Assembly (NCBI GenBank): GCA_020850735.1
Contig: JADZEE010000009.1
Coordinates: forward strand, 1-64,000
Direction: 5' to 3'
Length of the DNA stretch: 64,000 nucleotides
Origin: Gammaproteobacteria bacterium
Lineage (GTDB): Bacteria > Pseudomonadota > Gammaproteobacteria > JADZEE01
Shown here: piece after piece, positions 35,840 through 50,871 of the stretch
Layout of the letters: each line of letters begins with the position of its first letter
Numbering within the stretch: the stretch's first letter is position 1
Notes under the pieces: model-generated
What the model was told of the DNA's origin: nothing
Database searches by the model: none
The model's input: the letters and a program-made list of their open reading frames with translations, nothing else
Program-made: the position numbers and the translations under genes

Positions 35840-37750
35840 ATGAACACCAGGCTTTTTTCCGGCACCGGCCTGCTCGTGACGATCGGCCTGTTCGTAGCGG
35901 TCAACATCGTAGCCAATTACACGCTGACGACCTCGCGGCTCGATTTGACCGCGAACCACCTGTACACGCTGTCTGAAGGCACCGAACGCATCCTCGAGCA
36001 CATCACCGAACCCTTGCGTCTGCGTTACTACTACTCGGCCAAGGCGTTCAGCGGGATCCCTCAGTTGCAGAACTACGGCGTGCGCGTACGCGAAATGCTG
36101 GAAGAGTACGCCGGACATTCGGGCGGGATGATCGACCTGGAGGTCATCGATCCGGATCCATTCTCGGAAGCCGAGGATCAGGCGGTCGGGGCCGGAATCA
36201 GGCAGATCCCGGTCAACGCCACCGGCGAGATGGGCTATCTCGGCCTCGTGGCCACGAACACCACCGACGACGAAATGGTCGTGCCGTTCTTCCAGCCGAA
36301 CGAGGAACAGTCCCTCGAATACGACCTGACCAAACTCGTCTACAACCTCGCCAATCCGAAAAAGCGCGTGATCGGCGTGGTGAGCACGCTGCCCGTGCTC
36401 GGATCGCCCGCCAACCCCCTGCTGGGGGTGCGCCCGCACGATCCGTGGACGATGCTCAAGCTGCTCGAGGAGACCTACGACGTTCGCGATCTCGGCCGCA
36501 ACGTCACCAGCATCGATCCGGACGAGATCGACACGCTGCTCGTCATTCATCCGAAGAACCTGACCGAACAGGCCCGTTACGCCATCGACCAGTTCGTGTT
36601 GAAGGGCGGCAAGGCGATGATCTTCGTCGACCCCCTGGCCGAGGAGGATCCGACCATGCCGGATCCGGAAATGCCGATGATGCTGCCCGAGCGGCACTCC
36701 GAGCTGCCGGAGCTGTTCAAAGCGTGGGGTCTGCAGATGCTCGACGGCAAGATCGCCGGCGATCTCGATGCCGCCATCCGCGTGAGCTACTCGGGCGGGC
36801 GCGGGCCGCAGCAGGTCGAGTATCTGCCCTGGCTGCAACTGGAGCCGAAGAACTTCGACCGGGACGATTTCGTCACCAACCAGCTGCAGGTGGTCAACCT
36901 GGGCTCCGCCGGCATCCTCGAACCTGTGGAAGGGGCGACAACCGCGCTCACGCCGTTGATGCTCACCGGACCGAATTCCGCGGAGCTCAGCGCCGAGGCC
37001 GTCATGCTGGTGCGTGATCCGGCGGGGCTGCTGCAGGACTTCAAACCGGGCGGCAAACCACTCGTGGTAGCGGCGCGCATCCGCGGACCGGCGAAGACCG
37101 CATTTTCGAACGGGCGCCCCATCGAGGACGAAAAAGACAAGCGCGCACCCGCGGATCCGGGTTTCGTCGCCGAGTCGATCAAACCGGTGAACCTCGTCAT
37201 CGTCGCCGACACGGACGTGCTCGCGGATCGATTCTGGGTACAGATCCGGGATTTTCTCGGTGTGCGCGTGCCGACCCCGGTCGCCGACAACGCCGATTTC
37301 ATCGTCAACGCCCTCGACAACCTCGGTGGTAACGACGATCTCATCAGCCTGCGCAGCCGCGGTGAGTCGCTGCGTCCGTTCGACCGCGTCGTGGCGCTGC
37401 AGCGCGAAGCCGAGAGTCAGTTCCGCGACAAAGAGCGGGAGCTCGAAGGCAAACTCGAGGAGACGGAAAACAAGATCACCGAGCTCCAACGCGCGAGTGG
37501 TGACGCCGGGGCAACGTTGCTCACGCCGGAGGAGAAGCAGACGATCGAGAACTTCCGTGCGGAGCAGCTGCGTATCCGCAAGCAGCTGCGGGCGGTGCAG
37601 CACGATCTGCAGAAAAACATCGAGGCGCTGGGCACGCGACTGAAGTTCATCAACATCGCCCTCATTCCGCTGCTCATCGGCGTGTTCGCGATCGGCATGG
37701 CCCTGGTGCAGATGGCGCGTCGCCGGACCCACCGCGCAAGCGCCGGATGA
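35840..37750 (+). CDS. GldG-family ABC transporter-associated protein
   Basis: TM N-terminus, LTTSRLDLTANHLYTLSEGTERILEHITEPLRLRYYYSAKA, C-terminal TM; operon context. Confidence 0.9.
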   Translation: MNTRLFSGTGLLVTIGLFVAVNIVANYTLTTSRLDLTANHLYTLSEGTERILEHITEPLRLRYYYSAKAFSGIPQLQNYGVRVREMLEEYAGHSGGMIDLEVIDPDPFSEAEDQAVGAGIRQIPVNATGEMGYLGLVATNTTDDEMVVPFFQPNEEQSLEYDLTKLVYNLANPKKRVIGVVSTLPVLGSPANPLLGVRPHDPWTMLKLLEETYDVRDLGRNVTSIDPDEIDTLLVIHPKNLTEQARYAIDQFVLKGGKAMIFVDPLAEEDPTMPDPEMPMMLPERHSELPELFKAWGLQMLDGKIAGDLDAAIRVSYSGGRGPQQVEYLPWLQLEPKNFDRDDFVTNQLQVVNLGSAGILEPVEGATTALTPLMLTGPNSAELSAEAVMLVRDPAGLLQDFKPGGKPLVVAARIRGPAKTAFSNGRPIEDEKDKRAPADPGFVAESIKPVNLVIVADTDVLADRFWVQIRDFLGVRVPTPVADNADFIVNALDNLGGNDDLISLRSRGESLRPFDRVVALQREAESQFRDKERELEGKLEETENKITELQRASGDAGATLLTPEEKQTIENFRAEQLRIRKQLRAVQHDLQKNIEALGTRLKFINIALIPLLIGVFAIGMALVQMARRRTHRASAG

Positions 37751-37760
37751 ATGACCCGAC

Positions 37761-38909
37761 ATGAGCAAACGATCACTGCTGATTCTGTGCCTGCTGACCA
37801 CCGTGATGGTCGTAGCAGCCTGGCTCATCACCACGGCGCGCGCACCGAGCACGGAAGTGTCCAAACCTGCGCTGTTCCCCTCGCTCCTGGATCGGGTCAA
37901 TGACGTTGCCCGCATCGAGGTCGCGAGTGCCGGGGACCGCGTCGTCCTCATCCGCGACGGCGATCACTGGCTCGTCGAGAACCGCGACGGTTACCCGGCC
38001 ATCCTTGAAACGGTCAAGCGCACGGTCGTGAGCTTCGCCCGGCTCAAGGTGCTCGAATCCAAGACGCGCCGACCCGAGTTGTATGCGCGTCTCGGCGTAG
38101 AGGACGTGGAGAGCGAGGGCTCCACCTCGCGACGCATCACCCTGGCCGACGCGCGGGGCAACGTGCTCGCCGCACTCATCGCGGGTCGGGAACGGAAGGG
38201 ATCGGGCGTCGCGAGCGCGGACAAGGCCCTGTACGTACGCGAGGTCGGTGCCGTGCAGGCGCTGCTGGTGGAAGGTGACTTGCAGATGACGGCGCGGCCG
38301 GCGGACTGGATGGACACGATGATCCTGAACGTCGATCCCGACCGCATTTACCACTACACCATCGCGCACCCCGGCACACCGCCGATCGAGGTCCGCAGGC
38401 AGAGTCGGGACGTGAAGGACTACACGCTGACGAGCGCCCCGGCCGGCACGACCGCGCGGTCACTCGCATTGCTGACCAGCCAGGCGACCGCGCTCAACGA
38501 GCTGCGCTTCGAGGACGTCGCCAAGGCCGGCTCGATCACGTTGACGGACGACGCCACCGTGGCGACCTATCGCACGTTCGACGGGCTGGTCGTGGAGGCA
38601 CACATCGCCACGATCGACGGTCGCAGCTGGTGTGCCCTGACGGCGCGCTACGATCCCGAAACCGTGTACCTGCCACCCACGCCACCAGCTGCCGGGGCGG
38701 ACGGCCAGGACGCTGCCGGCGCGCCGGCCGGCAACGGTGACAAGGTCAGGACCGAGGCCGCCGAACTGCAACAGCGGCTGTCGCAGTGGGTTTACGCGCT
38801 ACCGGAATTCAAGGCGTCGATGATGACCAAGACGCTGGATGCGCTGGTCAAACCGGCCGATGCACCGCCGCCGGGCGCGGCGCCCGCCGCCTCCGAGCCG
38901 GCACCCTGA
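37761..38909 (+). CDS. DUF4340 domain-containing protein
   Basis: Operonic with GldAFG-like genes; DGHWLVENRDGYPAILETVKRTVVSFARLKVLE. Confidence 0.85.
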   Translation: MSKRSLLILCLLTTVMVVAAWLITTARAPSTEVSKPALFPSLLDRVNDVARIEVASAGDRVVLIRDGDHWLVENRDGYPAILETVKRTVVSFARLKVLESKTRRPELYARLGVEDVESEGSTSRRITLADARGNVLAALIAGRERKGSGVASADKALYVREVGAVQALLVEGDLQMTARPADWMDTMILNVDPDRIYHYTIAHPGTPPIEVRRQSRDVKDYTLTSAPAGTTARSLALLTSQATALNELRFEDVAKAGSITLTDDATVATYRTFDGLVVEAHIATIDGRSWCALTARYDPETVYLPPTPPAAGADGQDAAGAPAGNGDKVRTEAAELQQRLSQWVYALPEFKASMMTKTLDALVKPADAPPPGAAPAASEPAP

Positions 38910-39014
38910 CGCCGGCGGACCGGCCGCGATCCCGGCGCTGCCGATCGTCCCGTGCTGCCGGGGCGGTCCGCCACCGGATCGTGCGCGGCGCGCCGGCCCG
39001 GGACCCGGCTGCGG

Positions 39015-41134
39015 TCAACACGCCAGCGCCAGCGCGTTCTGGCGTTCCAGCCAGGCTTCGATCGCGAGCGCCGGCAGCGGCGGGCTGAGCAGGTAACCCT
39101 GGAGTTCGTCGCAGCCCTGCGCGCGCAGGAACGCCAGCTGCGTGGACTCCTCGACGCCCTCGGCCACGACCTTCAGGCGCAGACTGCGTGCCATGCTGAT
39201 GATGGTGCTGACGATCGCGGCATCCTCCTCACGGGCGAGCTCACGCACGAAGGACTGGTCGATCTTGAGCACGTCGATGGGCAGGCGCTTGAGGTAGCTG
39301 AGCGAGGAGTAGCCCGTGCCGAAGTCGTCCACGGCGATCCGGAATCCGTGTGCCTTCAGCTCGTTCAGCGTGCGGATCGCGGCCTCGCCGTCCTCCATGA
39401 TGACGCCTTCGGTCAACTCCAGCTCGATGCGCCCCGCCTCCAGCCCGGCCGCCGCGACGACGTCGGCGAGGCACCGGTGCAGGTTCCTGGCGCGGAACTG
39501 CGCCGCCGACAGATTCACGGCACACACGAACCGGCCGACCCCCGCCGCATCCCAGGACGCGAGCTGGCGGCAGGCGCTCCCCAGGACCCATTCGCCCAGC
39601 GGCACGACGAGTCCCGTCTCCTCGGCAACCGGAATGAACTCCGCCGGCGATACGCGCCCGAGGTCCGGGTGATTCCAGCGAACCAGCGCCTCGAACCCTA
39701 CCGGGCGCAGGTCACTGCCGCGAACCTTGGGCTGGAAGTGCACCTCGAACTGCTCGCGTTCGAGCGCACGGCGCAGGTGCATCTCGACCGTCAGACGTTT
39801 GAAGGCGCGCACATTCAGCGCCGAGGTGTAGAACTGGTAACAATCACGCCCCTCGCGCTTTGCCTGCGCGAGCGCTGCGTCGGCGTGCTTGAGCAGGTCG
39901 TCGGCGCCGACACCGTCATCCGGATACACGCTGATGCCTATCGAGACACGCACGTACATTTCCTGCCCGGCAATCTCGAACGGCTGTCCCAGGGTCGTGC
40001 GCAGCCGCCGCGCGAACAGGGCCGCATCCTCTGCCGAGCCCACGTTGGCCAGGACCGCGATGAACTCGTCCCCCGCGGCCCTGCCGACCGCGTCCTCCCA
40101 GGTGCAATCGGTCAGCCGCGCGATCGGATCGCTCACCCGCACAGTCGCGCACAAGCGTTCGCCAACCGCGCGCAACAGCTCGTTACCGACCGCAAAACCC
40201 AGGGTGTCGTTGATGCGCTGGAAGTGATCCAGGTCGATCGACAGCACCGCCAGCGGTCGCTGGCGGTGCGCGGCGGACGCCAGTGCCTGTACGAGGCGCG
40301 CCCGGACGGACTGGCGGTTGGGCAGGCCGGTAACGCCGTCGTAATACGCAAGCTGATGGATCTGCTGCTCGGCGCGGCGGCGCTCACTCACGTCCTGGAC
40401 CGTGCCCACGTAACGGGGCGCGCCGTCCGCGTCGTGCTCGGCCACTGCGACCACGTGGATGTTCCGTTCTGCGTCGCCGGCAGCGCACACGCGCAGCTCC
40501 AGACTGAAGGACTTGCCGTTGCGCATACCCGGGCCGAAGGCATCGCGAAGCCGGTCGCGATCGTCTTCGACCACGAATTGCGTCAGCGCGGCGACATCGA
40601 TCACGTCCACGCCGGCGGGCAAGCCCAGCACCTCGCGGGTTTCCACCGTCCAGGGCGCGAAACGACCACGTGCGTCTGCTTCCCAGTGACCGAGACGGGC
40701 GATGCGCTGCGCGAGGGCCAGGCGGGCTTCGCTCGCGCGCAGGGCGTCGGCCGTGTTCTTGGCCCGCAGCATGTAGCGCAGACGATGCCCGAGCAAATCG
40801 AAATTGATCGGCTTGGTGACGAAATCGGTCGCACCGGCCTGGTAAGCGCGGTTGATCGACTCGACGTCGTCCAGGCCCGTCATCATCAGCACCGGCAGGT
40901 GAGCACCGCCCGCGCTGGCGCGCAGCAGGGCGCACGCCTCGAAGCCGTCCATGCCGGGCATGAGCACGTCGAGTAATACGATGTCCGGATGCACCGCGGT
41001 GAAAGCCTCGATCAGCCGGCCACCGTCGGCGGCTTCCGCCACCGTGAACCCCGCGTTCTCGAGCGCGGCGCGTGTGAGCACCCGCAGCATTTCATCGTCG
41101 TCGACGACCAGGACCCGCGCCGGCGCGAGCGTGC

Positions 41135-41138
<4 letters not shown>
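39015..41138 (-). CDS. response regulator with PAS-like, GGDEF (AGDEF) and EAL domains
   Basis: [23 protein letters not shown] receiver; [53 protein letters not shown]. Confidence 0.93.
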
Positions 41139-44044
<2,906 letters not shown>

Positions 44045-44052
44045 CGTGCGTG

Positions 44053-44679
44053 TCAATGCACGGCAGGCTGCCCGCTGGCGCACGGCGTGCCGGCTGATGC
44101 ACGACACAGCACGCGCCAGGCGTGGCGGCTGCCCGTATCGTGCCAGAGCTGGTACGCGCTCAGGGGATCCAGCGAGGCGTGACCGTCATCGAGCTCGCGC
44201 ATGGTCTGGAGCAGATCCATGAGCTGGACGAAGTAGTCGCTGAGGCGCGTGAACAGGGGATCGCCCCGGTGACCCAGCCGCGCGTAGGCGCGGCGACCCA
44301 TGGCGACGTAGTAGCCCGCGGGCATTTGCGCCTGCGCCATCTGCTCGGCGAACAGCCCCGTGTAGATGAGGCAGCGGTCACCGAGATTGCGCAGTGTCCG
44401 GTGCGATTTGACCGGCACGCGGGATCGCGGGCCGGCCGGCACGCTGCGCAGCGTCGGTGCGAGGTCCCCGCGGCCGAGAAACCGCAGCAGCGTCGTCACG
44501 AGGTAACGCTCCAGCTCCTGCGGCAGCAGGCGGCGATCGACCGCTTCCGCCGCGGTGACCAGCGCATACCACGGTGCCGAATCGCCGGTGTGTATGTCGT
44601 AACGCATCTTTGCAGGCGGCATCGTCTCGTGTCCGCATGCCTTAGCGGCCGCGAGCGGGCGTTCTTGAGCGGTTTGCAC
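44053..44679 (-). CDS. conserved hypothetical protein
   Basis: Clean ORF just upstream of and co-oriented with the hybrid kinase; no family recognised from sequence; likely start MRYDIHTGD... Confidence 0.65.
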   Translation of the reverse strand: MQTAQERPLAAAKACGHETMPPAKMRYDIHTGDSAPWYALVTAAEAVDRRLLPQELERYLVTTLLRFLGRGDLAPTLRSVPAGPRSRVPVKSHRTLRNLGDRCLIYTGLFAEQMAQAQMPAGYYVAMGRRAYARLGHRGDPLFTRLSDYFVQLMDLLQTMRELDDGHASLDPLSAYQLWHDTGSRHAWRVLCRASAGTPCASGQPAVH

Positions 44680-44741
44680 ACGCGCGGCGGCCGTACGGAC
44701 CCGTTATACTTGCGCGCCATCGCGTAGCCGCCGACACGACC

Positions 44742-45677
<936 letters not shown>

Positions 45678-45699
45678 GGGCAGGCGCGCCACCACCACC

Positions 45700-47787
45700 A
45701 TGAGCACCCGCGCCGACGCCCTGGTCGAAATCGGCACCGAGGAGCTGCCGCCCAAGGCGCTCGCCGGTCTCGCCGAGGCTTTCGCCGCAGGCGTGCGCAG
45801 CGGTCTGGCCCAGACCCGGCTCGAGTGCGGCGCGCTGTCGACTTACGCCACGCCACGCCGCCTGACGCTGTTCATCCCGGCGCTCGCCGCCTGCGAGCCG
45901 GATCACGTCGTGCTGCGCCGGGGTCCGGCGCTCAAGGCCGCGTTCGCCGCCGACGGGTCGCCCACGCAGGCCGCGCTGGGTTTCGCCCGTTCCTGCGCCG
46001 TGACGGTCGAGCAGCTCGAGCGAACCGAGACCGACCAGGGCGGCTGGCTCGCGTATCGCAGCGTCGAGACCGGCCGCCCGGCGGCGAGCATCCTGCCGCA
46101 GGTGGTCGCCGAAGCGCTGGCGCGCTTGCCGATACCCAGGCGCATGCGCTGGGGCGCGGGCGACGCCGAGTTCGTCCGTCCGGTGCACTGGGTCGTACTG
46201 CTGCATGGCAGCGACGTGATCGAGGCCGAGATCCTCGGCGTCGTGGCCGGACGCTGCACCCGCGGCCACCGTTTCCACCACCCCGAGCCCCTGTCATTGC
46301 CGGATCCCTCGGCCTATGTCGGCGCGCTGGCACGGGCGCACGTCATCGCCGGTTTCGACGAACGGCGGCAAGCGATCCGTGACGCCATCGCGACGCAGGC
46401 CGCGGCATTGGGCGGCAGCGCGCTGTATGACGACGCGCTGCTCGACGAGGTCACCGCGCTGGTGGAGTGGCCGGTCGCCGTGACCGGGGCGTTCGACGCC
46501 GCGTTCTTGCGCCTGCCGCGCGAGGTTCTGGTCGCGACCCTGCAGGGGCACCAGCGCTATTTTCCGCTCGCGGCGCCTGACGACACGCTGCTGCCCGCAT
46601 TTGTCACCATCGCCAACATCGACAGCCGCGACCTCGCCCAGGTACGCGCCGGCAACGAGCGCGTCGTCCGCCCGCGCCTCGCCGATGCGGCATTTTTCTG
46701 GGATTCGGACTGCCGCCGCAGGCTCGACTCGCACCTGGATTCCCTGCGCACGGTGGTCTACCACGAACGCCTGGGTTCGCTGTACGACAAGACCCGCCGG
46801 GTCGAGAGCCTGGCGCTGCACATCGCCGAGCGGATCGGCGGCGACACCGCCATGGCCGCCCGCGCCGCGTTGCTGTCGCGCTGCGATCTGCTCTCGGCCA
46901 TGGTCGGCGAGTTTCCCGAGCTCCAGGGCGTGATGGGCGGTCATTACGCGCGGGGCGGCGGCGAAGCCGTGGAGGTCGCCGCGGCGCTCGATGAGCTCTA
47001 TCTGCCCCGTCATGCCGGCGACCGCCTGCCGCGCAGCCGTACCGGGCAGGCGCTGGCCATCGCCGACCGGATCGATACCCTGGTCGGGATCTTCGGCATC
47101 GGCCAGGCGCCGACCGGCGACAAGGACCCGTTCGCGCTGCGCCGTGCGGCCCTCGGTACGCTGCGGATCATCATCGAGGGCGCGCTCGAGCTCGATCTCG
47201 CCGCGCTGGTCGGCGCTGCGGCCGCGAACCTCGGCGACCACATCCGCGACGCGGACGTCGAGGGGGCCGTGCTCGAGTTCATGCGCGAGCGCCTGCGCAG
47301 CTATTACCTCGAAGCCGGCATTGCGGCCGACACCTTCGAAGCGGTGGCCGCTCGCCCGCTGACCCACCCCCTCGATTTCGACCGCCGCCTGCGCGCAGTC
47401 GAGGCATTCCGGCGCCTGCCGGCGGCCGCGAGCCTCGCCGCCGCGAACAAGCGCATCGGCAACATCCTGCGCAAGGCCGGACAAATGCCGGCGGCGGCGA
47501 TTGACGCCGCTCTGCTCGTAGAGGACGCCGAGCGCGATCTGCACGCCGCGCTCGCGGTACACGAGGTCGGTGAGAGCCTGGATGCCGCCCTCGCCGCCGG
47601 CAGGACGCCCGACTACACGGCCGTTCTCACCGGGCTTGCCGATCTGCGTGAGCCGGTCGACCGTTTTTTCGACGCCGTGCTGGTCATGTGCGAGGATCCC
47701 GCCATCCGTGGGAACCGCCTCGCCCTGCTCGAGCACCTGCACCGGCAGTTCCTGCACGTCGCCGACATCGCACGGCTGCAATCCTGA
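45700..47787 (+). CDS. glyS: glycyl-tRNA synthetase beta subunit
   Basis: LVEIGTEELPPKALAGLAEAFAAGV...; ATG at 45700. Confidence 0.97.
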   Translation: MSTRADALVEIGTEELPPKALAGLAEAFAAGVRSGLAQTRLECGALSTYATPRRLTLFIPALAACEPDHVVLRRGPALKAAFAADGSPTQAALGFARSCAVTVEQLERTETDQGGWLAYRSVETGRPAASILPQVVAEALARLPIPRRMRWGAGDAEFVRPVHWVVLLHGSDVIEAEILGVVAGRCTRGHRFHHPEPLSLPDPSAYVGALARAHVIAGFDERRQAIRDAIATQAAALGGSALYDDALLDEVTALVEWPVAVTGAFDAAFLRLPREVLVATLQGHQRYFPLAAPDDTLLPAFVTIANIDSRDLAQVRAGNERVVRPRLADAAFFWDSDCRRRLDSHLDSLRTVVYHERLGSLYDKTRRVESLALHIAERIGGDTAMAARAALLSRCDLLSAMVGEFPELQGVMGGHYARGGGEAVEVAAALDELYLPRHAGDRLPRSRTGQALAIADRIDTLVGIFGIGQAPTGDKDPFALRRAALGTLRIIIEGALELDLAALVGAAAANLGDHIRDADVEGAVLEFMRERLRSYYLEAGIAADTFEAVAARPLTHPLDFDRRLRAVEAFRRLPAAASLAAANKRIGNILRKAGQMPAAAIDAALLVEDAERDLHAALAVHEVGESLDAALAAGRTPDYTAVLTGLADLREPVDRFFDAVLVMCEDPAIRGNRLALLEHLHRQFLHVADIARLQS

Positions 47788-47811
47788 GCGCGCACGCGTC
47801 ACGACAACGCC

Positions 47812-48351
47812 ATGAAGCTGGTCATCCTCGATCGCGACGGTGTCATTAACGAGGACTCGGAGGACTTCGTCAGATCCGTCGATGAGCTGCGACCGATCCG
47901 CGGCAGCCTGGAGGCGATCGCGAGCCTGTGCAATGCCGGCTACCGCGTCGTCGTCGCCAGTAATCAATCAGGGCTCGCGCGTGGCTTGTTCGACATCGAC
48001 GCCCTGAACGACATCCATGCGCATTTGAACCGCTTGCTGGCGGAGATCGGCGGGCGCATCGAGGCGTTCTTCTTCTGTCCGCACGGCCCGGAAGCGGGCT
48101 GTGAGTGCCGCAAGCCGGCCACCGGAATGTTGTACGACGTCGCCGTGCGCCTGCGCACCACGCTGGCCGGCGTGCCGATAGTCGGTGACAGCGACCGCGA
48201 TCTGGCGGCGGCGCGAACCGTCGGCGCCAGACCGGTGCTGGTACGCACCGGTAACGGCGCGCGCACCGAGCGCGAGTGCGGCGCGCACGACGAAATCGAG
48301 GTTTATGACGATCTCGCCGCCTTTGCACGGCATCTGCTCAGCGAGCATTGA
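47812..48351 (+). CDS. gmhB: D-glycero-D-manno-heptose 1,7-bisphosphate phosphatase
   Basis: LVILDRDGVINEDSEDFVRS, ASNQSGLARGLFD, CPHGPEAGCECRKPATGML. Confidence 0.95.
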   Translation: MKLVILDRDGVINEDSEDFVRSVDELRPIRGSLEAIASLCNAGYRVVVASNQSGLARGLFDIDALNDIHAHLNRLLAEIGGRIEAFFFCPHGPEAGCECRKPATGMLYDVAVRLRTTLAGVPIVGDSDRDLAAARTVGARPVLVRTGNGARTERECGAHDEIEVYDDLAAFARHLLSEH

Positions 48352-48461
48352 GCGTGCGACCGGATCCGATCGCCGTCACCTGCCTGCGCCCGGCGGCACA
48401 TCGCCTCGACGTGCCGCCGCGCGAGGTTCACTGCCGACGGCCACACTGGCGGTGACCAGCC

Positions 48462-49205
48462 GTGTCGTCGACGTCCTTCGCGCGCGCGATCGTATTCTAT
48501 CTGTGCGCTCTGGTGACCGCGCTCCTGGTATGCACGGCGCTGGTGGCGACCCGCCCGTTCTCCCACCGCGTGCGCTATCGCATCGGCCGCATCTGGACGG
48601 ACGTCAACCTGTGGGTGCTCGAACACGTCGTCGGCATCCGCTACGCGATCACGGGCGCGGAGAACATCCCGCCCGGCCCCGGTATCGTTCTGGCCAAGCA
48701 CCAGTCGGCCTGGGAAACCATGGGACTGCAGAAGATATTTCCGCGCCAGGTATGGGTGCTCAAGCGCGAGTTGTTCTGGGTGCCGCTGTTCGGCTGGGGA
48801 CTGGCGATGCTCGACCCGATTGCGATCGACCGCAAGGCCGGGTTCCGGGCCATCAGGGAGATCGTGCGCCAGGGACGCGAACGCCTCGCCGGCGGCGCCT
48901 GGGTGGTGATCTTTCCCGAGGGCACGCGCGTAAGCCCGGGCGAACAGCGTCCCTATCACCCTGGCGGCGGCAAGCTCGCGGCCGAATCCGGGTTTCCGGT
49001 CGTGCCCGTCGCCCACGACGCGGGCCTGCTGTGGCCGCGCAACAGCTTCGGCAAGCATGCCGGCACCATCCATGTCGCGATCGGCCCGCCGATCGATCCC
49101 GCCGGCCTGTCCGCCAGCGAAATCACGCGGCGTGCGCAGGACTGGATCGAGACCGCCTGCAACCGTCTGCTGGAACAGGCCCGGGACACGTCCGCACGGT
49201 CGTGA
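48462..49205 (+). CDS. plsC: 1-acyl-sn-glycerol-3-phosphate acyltransferase
   Basis: LAKHQSAWETMGLQ (HX4D-like region), VVIFPEGTRVSPGE. Confidence 0.92.
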   Translation: MSSTSFARAIVFYLCALVTALLVCTALVATRPFSHRVRYRIGRIWTDVNLWVLEHVVGIRYAITGAENIPPGPGIVLAKHQSAWETMGLQKIFPRQVWVLKRELFWVPLFGWGLAMLDPIAIDRKAGFRAIREIVRQGRERLAGGAWVVIFPEGTRVSPGEQRPYHPGGGKLAAESGFPVVPVAHDAGLLWPRNSFGKHAGTIHVAIGPPIDPAGLSASEITRRAQDWIETACNRLLEQARDTSARS

Positions 49206-49295
49206 AACGTGCACCGCCGTGCATATTGCCATCCCCGGCCAAAGCCCCGATGATCCGGCCCCCCTGCACGGCGAACCGCACCGTCCGCACAGTCC

Positions 49296-50108
49296 ATGAG
49301 ATCCCCGCATCGTCTTTTCCCCGTCCTGCTCGCGACGCTCGTGCTGGCCCTGCCCGCAGGCGCGTCCGAGCGCCTGCGGCTCGCCACCACCACCAGCACC
49401 GAGAGTTCTGGCCTGCTCGCCGTGCTCAACCCGGTGTTCGAGCGCCGTCACGATGCGAGGGTCGACGTCATCGCGGTCGGCAGCGGCAAGGCTCTCAAGC
49501 TCGCGCAAAACGGTGACGTCGATATCGTGCTCGCGCACGATCCCGCCGGCGAGATCGCCCTGATTGCATCCGGCTCGGGCGTCGATCGCCGTGCGGTGAT
49601 GCACAACGATTTCGTCATCGTCGGACCCGCCGGCGACCCCGCCGGCGTGCGCGCGGCAATCGACGGCGCCGACGCACTGCGCCGCATAGCCCGGGCAGGC
49701 GAACCGTTCGTATCGCGCGGCGATCAGTCGGGCACACACGTCAAGGAGCTCGCACTGTGGCAGGCCGCGGGCATCGAGCCCGCCGGCACTTGGTACCTCG
49801 CGACCGGCCAGGCCATGGGGGCGGTGCTGCAGATCGCCGATGACAAGCAGGCCTACGCCCTGACCGACCGCGGCACCTGGCTCGCCTACCGCCACCGGAT
49901 CGATCTCGCGCTCGTCCATCAGGGCGATCCGGCGCTGTTCAACCCCTACCACGTCATCCGCGTCAACCCCGAGCGCCATCCCCACGTGCGCGCCGATCTC
50001 GCCCGCGCCTACGCTGATTTCCTCACCGGCGCCGAAGGCAAGGCGCTCATCGGCAGTTTCCGCATCGACGGCGAATCGCTGTTTTTCCCCGACACCTCGA
50101 CTCCGTAA
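49296..50108 (+). CDS. tupA: tungstate/anion ABC transporter substrate-binding protein
   Basis: RLRLATTTSTESSGLLAVLNPVFERRHDARVDVIAVGSGKALKLAQNGDVDIVLAHDP; TupA family. Confidence 0.92.
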   Translation: MRSPHRLFPVLLATLVLALPAGASERLRLATTTSTESSGLLAVLNPVFERRHDARVDVIAVGSGKALKLAQNGDVDIVLAHDPAGEIALIASGSGVDRRAVMHNDFVIVGPAGDPAGVRAAIDGADALRRIARAGEPFVSRGDQSGTHVKELALWQAAGIEPAGTWYLATGQAMGAVLQIADDKQAYALTDRGTWLAYRHRIDLALVHQGDPALFNPYHVIRVNPERHPHVRADLARAYADFLTGAEGKALIGSFRIDGESLFFPDTSTP

Positions 50109-50154
50109 GCCGCCACCCCGGCGGCATTGCGGCCCCGTCTTCCCTTGGTCTGCG

Positions 50155-50871
50155 TTGCGTGGGATCTTTGCCCGCCAGATGGACTACTTTCTCACCGCGC
50201 TGACCCATGCCGGGCGGCTCATTGCCGGCTTCGATCCAGAGGTCTACGCGATCGTGTCGACCTCGCTGTCGGTGTCGCTCACCGCGGTCCTGCTCGCCAG
50301 TGTCGTCGCTGTCCCGCTCGGCATCGGCACCGCGCTCGGACGCTTTCCAGGCCGCGGTGCGCTGCGTCACGTCCTCAACACCCTGATGGCGATTCCGACG
50401 GTGGTCGTGGGCCTGGTGTTGTACGGACTGCTGTCACGGCGCGGGCCGCTCGGCGAGCTCGGTTTGCTCTACACCCCGGCCGCGATGATCATCGGCCAGG
50501 CCGTGCTGATCGCTCCCATCGTCTGGAACCTCACCATCACCGCGATCGAGTCCACCGATCCGCGCCTGGCGCTCACCTGCCGGCTGCTCGGCGCCAACCG
50601 CCTGCAGCAGGCACGCATTTTTCTCAGCGAGGCACGGCTCGCCGTGCTGGCTGCCCTGATAGTCGCCTTCGGCCGTGCCATCGGCGAGGTCGGCGTCGCC
50701 ATGATGCTCGGTGGCAACATCGCCGGCTTCACGCGGACCATGACCACCGCGATCGCACTGGAGACGAGCAAGGGGGAATTCGAGCTGGCGATGGCACTCG
50801 GGATGCTGCTGCTCGCCACTGCCTTCCTGGTCAACGGTGCGCTCGCCGTGCTGGAACGCCGGACTCGATGA
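50155..50871 (+). CDS. tupB: tungstate ABC transporter permease
   Basis: RHVLNTLMAIPTVVVGLVLYGLLSRRGPLGELGLLYTPAAMIIGQAVL...GRAIGEVGVAMMLGGNI; start may be 50179. Confidence 0.9.
   Translation: MRGIFARQMDYFLTALTHAGRLIAGFDPEVYAIVSTSLSVSLTAVLLASVVAVPLGIGTALGRFPGRGALRHVLNTLMAIPTVVVGLVLYGLLSRRGPLGELGLLYTPAAMIIGQAVLIAPIVWNLTITAIESTDPRLALTCRLLGANRLQQARIFLSEARLAVLAALIVAFGRAIGEVGVAMMLGGNIAGFTRTMTTAIALETSKGEFELAMALGMLLLATAFLVNGALAVLERRTR

Noticed and set aside
35834-37951. 705-aa minus-strand ORF antisense to the GldG-family gene
   Set aside because: Low-complexity, no recognisable domain, fully overlaps a convincing coding gene; GC-rich antisense artefact.
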